From CAZSHX01 sp964606895 (lineage in GTDB: Bacteria > Bacteroidota > Ignavibacteria > Kapaibacteriales > UBA2268): a stretch of 64,000 bases of DNA. Each line of letters opens with the position of its first letter. Positions within the stretch are counted from its first letter, which is position 1. The notes under the pieces were generated by a model, which was not told the origin of the DNA, did not search any database, and was given only the letters and a program-made list of their open reading frames with translations. Below are positions 59,657 through 64,000 of the stretch, piece after piece. The DNA lies in contig CAZSHX010000001.1 in assembly GCA_964606895.1 (NCBI GenBank), forward strand, positions 1 through 64,000, written 5' to 3'. A program made the translations under genes and the position numbers.

Positions 59657-62600
59657 ATGTTAGAAAAAATAATTGCCTTTACTTTAAAACAGAAAGGGAT
59701 GATTGTCTTCATCTCGTTGCTGATTATCGGTCTGGGGGTTTATTCTTATATTAAACTTCCGATTGATGCATTTCCCGATGTAACCAATATTCAGGTTGAG
59801 ATTGTCTGCCATGCAAACGGTCTATCAGCATTAGAAATTGAAAGAACAGTTACTTATCCTATTGAAATGTCAATGCGTGGAATACCGAACGTAAAACAAA
59901 TGCGGTCGGTTACTAAATTCGGGATTTCAATTGTTACGGTTATATTTGAAGATAATGTAGATATATATTTTGCCCGACAATTAGTATTCGAAAGGCTTTC
60001 CGAAGCAAAAGAAAATGTTCCTAAAGGAGCTGAAGTTACTATGGGACCAATTGCTACGGCTATGGGCGAAATATACCAATTCACTCTGAATGGTAAAGTT
60101 CCCGAGGATAGTAAAGAAAAGATAAAATACCTTACTAATTTAAGAACTCTTCAGGAATGGGTTGTAACTCCTCTCCTGAAAAGCATACAGGGAGTAAATG
60201 AAGTTAATTCCTATGGCGGCTATTTTAAGCAATTTCAGGTAATCACTTCCCCCGATAAACTTTTGAAGTATAACATAACGATTGATGATGTTTACAAATC
60301 CATCGAAAACAACAATCAGAATGTCGGCGGCAATATAATTGAAAGATATTCGGAGCAATACATTGTTAGAGGTATCGGTTTAATTAAAAATATAACAGAT
60401 ATTGAAAATATAGTTCTCAAATCTTTTGATGGTGTTCCCATTTCCCTGAAAGATGTTGCTGAAATCAAAGAGGGAGAAGCTATCAGACAAGGAGCTTCAA
60501 TCATTAACGGCAAAGATGAATGTGTTGGCGGCATTGTTATGATGTTACGCGGTGAAAACAGCAGAGAAGTAGTTAAAAGAATCGAACAAAAAGTTAGCGA
60601 GATTAACAGCAGTAATATATTGCCTGCTGGTATTAAAATGGAACCTTATTATGACCGCTCCGAAGTCGTGGATGCAAGCGTGAACACAGTGAATAAAGCT
60701 TTGCTTGAGGGTTCAATCCTTGTATTGCTGATACTATATTTGCTTTTGAGGAGTTTCAGAGGTTCACTTGTTGTTCTTATAGCATTGCCATTATCTCTAT
60801 TTGTTACATTTATCGTTATGAAGATTGTTGGTTTGAGCGGGAATCTGATGTCGCTGGGTGGTTTAGCCATTTCAATAGGAATGATTATTGATGCAACAAT
60901 TATTCAGGTGGAAAATGTTCAAAGGCATCTGAGCGAAAATGGGATTAACGACAGAAAACTGAACACGGTTCTGAAAGCAGTTCTTGAAGTTAGAAAACCC
61001 AGTATTTACGGAGAACTTATAATTGCTCTCACTTTTATTCCGATTCTTTCTTTGGAGGGAATTGAAGGCAAGATGTTTACTCCGCTTGCATTAACGGTTG
61101 CTATTGCTTTGCTTTCATCACTTCTGCTCTCGATTTTCGTTATCCCTGCTCTATGTGCTATGTTCCTTAAACCACAACCTGAAAAAGAAAGTTTTTTGAT
61201 GAAATATGCTAAGAAAATTTATTTTCCGATGCTGATTTTCACTTTAAAAAAGAAATTTTATATTCTTGGAACCGCAGGTATATTGTTAGTCCTATCGCTT
61301 TATTTGTTACCTAAATTGGGAACCGAGTTTATTCCTATTATGGATGAAGGTTCGTTTGATATGGATGTTTCCCTTCTGCCAAGTGTTTCGTTAAGTAAAT
61401 CAATTGAAATAAACAGACTCATCGGTGAAAAATTGAAACAATTCCCTGAACTGGAGACTATGGTCGGTCGTATCGGTCAAACAGGCGTAGCACTGGACAC
61501 AAGAGGAGTTGACAAAACGGGTTATGTGGGAATTTTCAAACCGAAAAATGAATGGAAAAACAAGAAAACAAGAGAGGATCTGACAAATGAAATGAGAGAA
61601 TCTTTATCGTCAATTCCGGGGATTGGGTTTTCATTCAGTCAGCCGATTCAATGCAGAATTGATGAATTAGTTGCAGGTACAAAAGCACAGCTAATCATAA
61701 AATTATTCGGTGAAGATATTGATGTTTTAACTGATAAAGCCGAACAAATTGAAAAAGTTATATCATCCATTAAAGGTACGACCGATTTGCTCGTCGAGAA
61801 AATTTCAGGTCAGCCGTATTTGGTTGTTAATATCATCCGAGAAAAAATTGCCAGGTACGGATTGAATATCAAAGATGTGCAAAATGTTATAGAAATTGCT
61901 ATCGCTGGGAAATCGGCATCAAAACTTTATGAAGAAAACCGAAGTTTTGATATCGTTGTAAGGATTCCCGAAGAAAAAAGGAATTCAATTGAAACAATAG
62001 GAAACATTCTGATTCCACTTTCAAATAACTCAAGAATCCCGTTAAATCAGCTTGCTCAAATATCATTTACCGAAGGTCCTTTGCAAATTAGCCGTGAAGA
62101 CGGACTGAGAAGAATCGGTATTGAACTGAATATTACTGGCAGAGATATCGGCGGTTTTGTGGCTGAAGCTAAGCAAAAAATCAACAAACAGGTTATACTT
62201 CCAACGGGTTACTTTCTGAGTTGGGGAGGGCAGTTCGAGAATCAGCAGAGAGCAATGACGAAATTAATGATTGTTTTTCCAATGGCGATTTTACTTATTT
62301 TCCTTTTGCTTTTTGTGACATTCAATTCGATAAAACTATCGTTACTCGTAATTTTAAACTTGCCTTTTGCATTAATCGGCGGTGTGTTTTCACTTTGGAT
62401 TTCGGCTTTATATCTTTCAGTACCCGCCTCGGTCGGCTTTATAGTCCTGTTTGGAGTTGCCGTTTTAAACGGTGTGGTATTGGTTTCTCAAATATCTCAA
62501 CTCAGGGAAGAAGGCATGGAATTGCAAACAGCTATTCGAACCGGAACAATGAACAGGTTAAGGCCTGTGCTGATGACGGCTTCAATCGCAATTTTCAGTC

Positions 62601-62764
62601 TGGTTCCGATGCTATTTGCATCGGGTGCAGGTTCTGAAATTCAGAAACCTTTGGCAACTGTTGTAATCGGCGGTTTGATTACCTCAACATTGCTAACCCT
62701 TTTGATTATACCATCTGTTTATAGTTGGTTTGAAAAGAAGCAAGTTGCGGATAAAAAAAGTTAA
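59657..62764 (+). CDS. Heavy-metal RND efflux pump (CusA/CzcA family)
   Basis: The ATG at 59657 follows GGTGGAG; the TTG at 59639 lies inside the adaptor gene. This 1035-aa protein has 12 helices and two large periplasmic domains. The pump core reads LPIDAFPDVTNIQVEI at the N-terminus. The proton-relay helix GGLAISIGMIIDATIIQVEN keeps D412 and E419, but the first Asp of CzcA enzymes is replaced by Ser (S406). That substitution resembles Cu/Ag-type CusA more than Co/Zn/Cd-type CzcA. Metal preference is inferred, not shown. Confidence 0.92.
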   Translation: MLEKIIAFTLKQKGMIVFISLLIIGLGVYSYIKLPIDAFPDVTNIQVEIVCHANGLSALEIERTVTYPIEMSMRGIPNVKQMRSVTKFGISIVTVIFEDNVDIYFARQLVFERLSEAKENVPKGAEVTMGPIATAMGEIYQFTLNGKVPEDSKEKIKYLTNLRTLQEWVVTPLLKSIQGVNEVNSYGGYFKQFQVITSPDKLLKYNITIDDVYKSIENNNQNVGGNIIERYSEQYIVRGIGLIKNITDIENIVLKSFDGVPISLKDVAEIKEGEAIRQGASIINGKDECVGGIVMMLRGENSREVVKRIEQKVSEINSSNILPAGIKMEPYYDRSEVVDASVNTVNKALLEGSILVLLILYLLLRSFRGSLVVLIALPLSLFVTFIVMKIVGLSGNLMSLGGLAISIGMIIDATIIQVENVQRHLSENGINDRKLNTVLKAVLEVRKPSIYGELIIALTFIPILSLEGIEGKMFTPLALTVAIALLSSLLLSIFVIPALCAMFLKPQPEKESFLMKYAKKIYFPMLIFTLKKKFYILGTAGILLVLSLYLLPKLGTEFIPIMDEGSFDMDVSLLPSVSLSKSIEINRLIGEKLKQFPELETMVGRIGQTGVALDTRGVDKTGYVGIFKPKNEWKNKKTREDLTNEMRESLSSIPGIGFSFSQPIQCRIDELVAGTKAQLIIKLFGEDIDVLTDKAEQIEKVISSIKGTTDLLVEKISGQPYLVVNIIREKIARYGLNIKDVQNVIEIAIAGKSASKLYEENRSFDIVVRIPEEKRNSIETIGNILIPLSNNSRIPLNQLAQISFTEGPLQISREDGLRRIGIELNITGRDIGGFVAEAKQKINKQVILPTGYFLSWGGQFENQQRAMTKLMIVFPMAILLIFLLLFVTFNSIKLSLLVILNLPFALIGGVFSLWISALYLSVPASVGFIVLFGVAVLNGVVLVSQISQLREEGMELQTAIRTGTMNRLRPVLMTASIAIFSLVPMLFASGAGSEIQKPLATVVIGGLITSTLLTLLIIPSVYSWFEKKQVADKKS

Positions 62765-62767
62765 TGT

Positions 62768-62841
62768 CTGAATCACGGATTAAGAGGATTTGAGGATTAA
62801 GAGGATTGAAGAATCTTCATTTCCCCCTTTGAAAAAGGGGG
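62768..62841. repeat. Half-element CTGAATCACGGATTA followed by a C5T3/A3G5 hairpin
   Basis: CTGAATCACGGATTA (62768-62782) is identical to the left arm of the element at 63005. It is followed by GGATTAAGAGGATT strings related to repeat R2. CCCCCTTT (62823-62830) pairs with AAAGGGGG (62834-62841) as a short hairpin. No gene is present. Confidence 0.55.
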
Positions 62842-62958
62842 GCTGGGGGGATTTTCTTCATTTCTTCTATTCAACGACTAACCGTCTAAACGCCTAAACA
62901 TTTTTTGTGCCGTTAGGTACTTTAGTTCGGCAGATACATTAATAACGTAATTTTTTTT

Positions 62959-62988
62959 CTTGTTCCCAAGCTCCTGCTTGGGAACAAG
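62959..62988. repeat. Perfect 13-bp stem with TCCT loop
   Basis: CTTGTTCCCAAGC (62959-62971) pairs fully with GCTTGGGAACAAG (62976-62988). A T-run lies to its left rather than to its right, so as a terminator it would serve only minus-strand transcripts. It may be an independent short repeat. Confidence 0.55.
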
Positions 62989-63004
62989 GTTAAAAGTTTA
63001 ATGT

Positions 63005-63103
63005 CTGAATCACGGATTAAACGGATTAAGGAATAAGAGGATTTAAGAGAAGATATTCTTGAAAATCCGTGGAATCCTTTTATCCTAAAAATCCGTGATT
63101 CAG
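63005..63103. repeat. 99-bp element with perfect 13-bp terminal inverted repeats
   Basis: CTGAATCACGGAT (63005-63017) is perfectly inverted as ATCCGTGATTCAG (63091-63103). Inner parts also pair partly (GGATTAAGGAATAAGAGGATT with AATCCTTTTATCCTA). It resembles a miniature inverted-repeat or REP-type intergenic element. 63104-63228 holds no other signal. Confidence 0.6.
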
Positions 63104-63228
63104 ATAGTTGGGAGCAAGTCAAAAAACTGTAGTCTCGAAATTATTTTTTTTGTTTACTTTTTGATGAATATTTTGTAAGTTACATAAGTTTCGATGAAAA
63201 CTTTAAATATATTTATTGGAATCGGATT

Positions 63229-64000
63229 ATGAAGTTCAAATTGTTTTTTTTGACAGCCGTTGGGTTACTATTGCTACTTTTCAGTTATAATTTATTTGCC
63301 GATGAGGATATTCTTTGGCAGAACAGTGCTTATGGTTCGAAAGTATTTTTTAATTCTTCAGGTGATGTTTTAGCCGTTTCGGACAATAATGGTCATGTTT
63401 CTTTAATAAACTCTAAAACCGGAGAAATTTCAAAAACATTTTATACAACTTCCGAACCTTCTAGTCAAAAATTTTCTCATAATGGAAAAATATTTGCATT
63501 TTCACCTTTTAATAACGGAATTATTTTTATAAATGCAGAAACACTTGATACAATACGTAAAAGCAAAATAAAAAGTCTGTATTTCGATTTTTCTGTCGAT
63601 GACAATTATTTTATAACTGCAAATTTAAGTGTTGCAGGTATTTTTATCAATAAATATAATATTAATACTGATTCCTTAATCTCAAAATTCACATATCTTT
63701 TTAGTCCGAATAAAGATGATATATGGATGTTTGATTTCGCAGTTTCACCAACCGGAAAGAATATTGCTTTTGCTGGTAATGAGATATTCGGCATGAATAA
63801 TGGAGTAAGTTATAATAAAATAATAAACTTGGACAACAATGCATTTATCGGAGATTTTGCAACAACTGATTTTAAATTAAAATATTCAAGTACAGGTATT
63901 CTTGCTACAATTGATAGTGGTAAAATCAAATTTTATGATGAAAAAGCTAAATTGATTAAAACTTTGAAAGACAGCAACTATGTTTTTCACGATTTTTGTT
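63229..64000 (+). CDS. Exported WD40-like protein, 3' end outside the window
   Basis: The frame is open from the ATG at 63229 to the window end (257 codons, no stop), so this gene is partial. Signal peptide: MKFKLFFLTAVGLLLLLFSY...LFA. Propeller-like strings follow: DILWQNSAYGSKVFF, NNGHVSLINSKTGEISKTF, FDFAVSPTGKNIAFAGNE. It resembles the proteins at the left edge and at 41885-43189. A sorting domain, if any, lies beyond the window. Confidence 0.8.
   Translation, partial: MKFKLFFLTAVGLLLLLFSYNLFADEDILWQNSAYGSKVFFNSSGDVLAVSDNNGHVSLINSKTGEISKTFYTTSEPSSQKFSHNGKIFAFSPFNNGIIFINAETLDTIRKSKIKSLYFDFSVDDNYFITANLSVAGIFINKYNINTDSLISKFTYLFSPNKDDIWMFDFAVSPTGKNIAFAGNEIFGMNNGVSYNKIINLDNNAFIGDFATTDFKLKYSSTGILATIDSGKIKFYDEKAKLIKTLKDSNYVFHDFC

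Overview
This is an AT-rich bacterial chromosome segment. It most likely comes from the Bacteroidota/Ignavibacteria/Kapabacteria (FCB) side of the tree; no rRNA is present, so the phylum is an inference. Three things support it. Several exported proteins end in type IX secretion (T9SS, Por) sorting domains. tRNA promoters have the Bacteroidota form TTTG-N19/20-TAnnTTTG. The exported families include a GT117/DUF2723 glycosyltransferase, an IgGFc-binding-like protein and an OprP-like porin.

Layout. 1-1950: the end of a WD40-like T9SS protein, then about 1 kb of intergenic repeats. 1951-7240: an SppA protease with an extra barrel-like N-terminus, a cupin/ferredoxin pair, a TerB-like membrane protein and a thioesterase. 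7.3-9.9 kb: a lipoprotein with seven Cys-Cys repeats. 10-13.5 kb: phosphohexomutase, enolase, pterin dehydratase and thioredoxin. 13.7-20.3 kb: exported proteins and the GT117 glycosyltransferase. 20.4-22.3 kb: a repeat copy, tRNA-Leu and tRNA-Val, and NifU-like plus Mrp Fe-S carriers. 22.4-29.2 kb: a phosphate module (porin, pstS, pstC, pstA, pstB, phoU). 29.3-33.1 kb: exported proteins, a ROK kinase, efp, tRNA-Cys and tRNA-Leu. 33.4-39.1 kb: lipoprotein, GH57, DUF3795, MGMT, ispH and CBS genes. 39.2-40.6 kb: a complete IS1380-family element with a 5-bp target duplication. 40.7-50 kb: SDR, DUF123, T9SS cargo genes (one broken by an in-frame stop, one only a remnant), DUF202, a hydroxylase and two Cys-rich paralogues. 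50.6-54.7 kb: flavodoxin-fold oxidoreductase, MenA/UbiA prenyltransferase, CPBP protease, PhoH and YdeI-like genes. 54.8-56.6 kb: small SRPBCC, DUF1801 and VOC genes. 56.8-62.8 kb: a heavy-metal RND efflux operon. The right edge has more repeats and the start of another WD40-like exported protein.

How it fits together. The clearest functional unit is phosphate acquisition. Direct repeats of TTAACA with an exact 11-bp period lie upstream of the porin-pst operon and, as four copies, upstream of a distant phoH-like gene, which suggests one Pho regulon. A second theme is exported surface protein: many T9SS cargo or barrel proteins, next to a glycosyltransferase of the family linked to O-mannosylation. 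I found no CRISPR array, prophage or obvious defence island.
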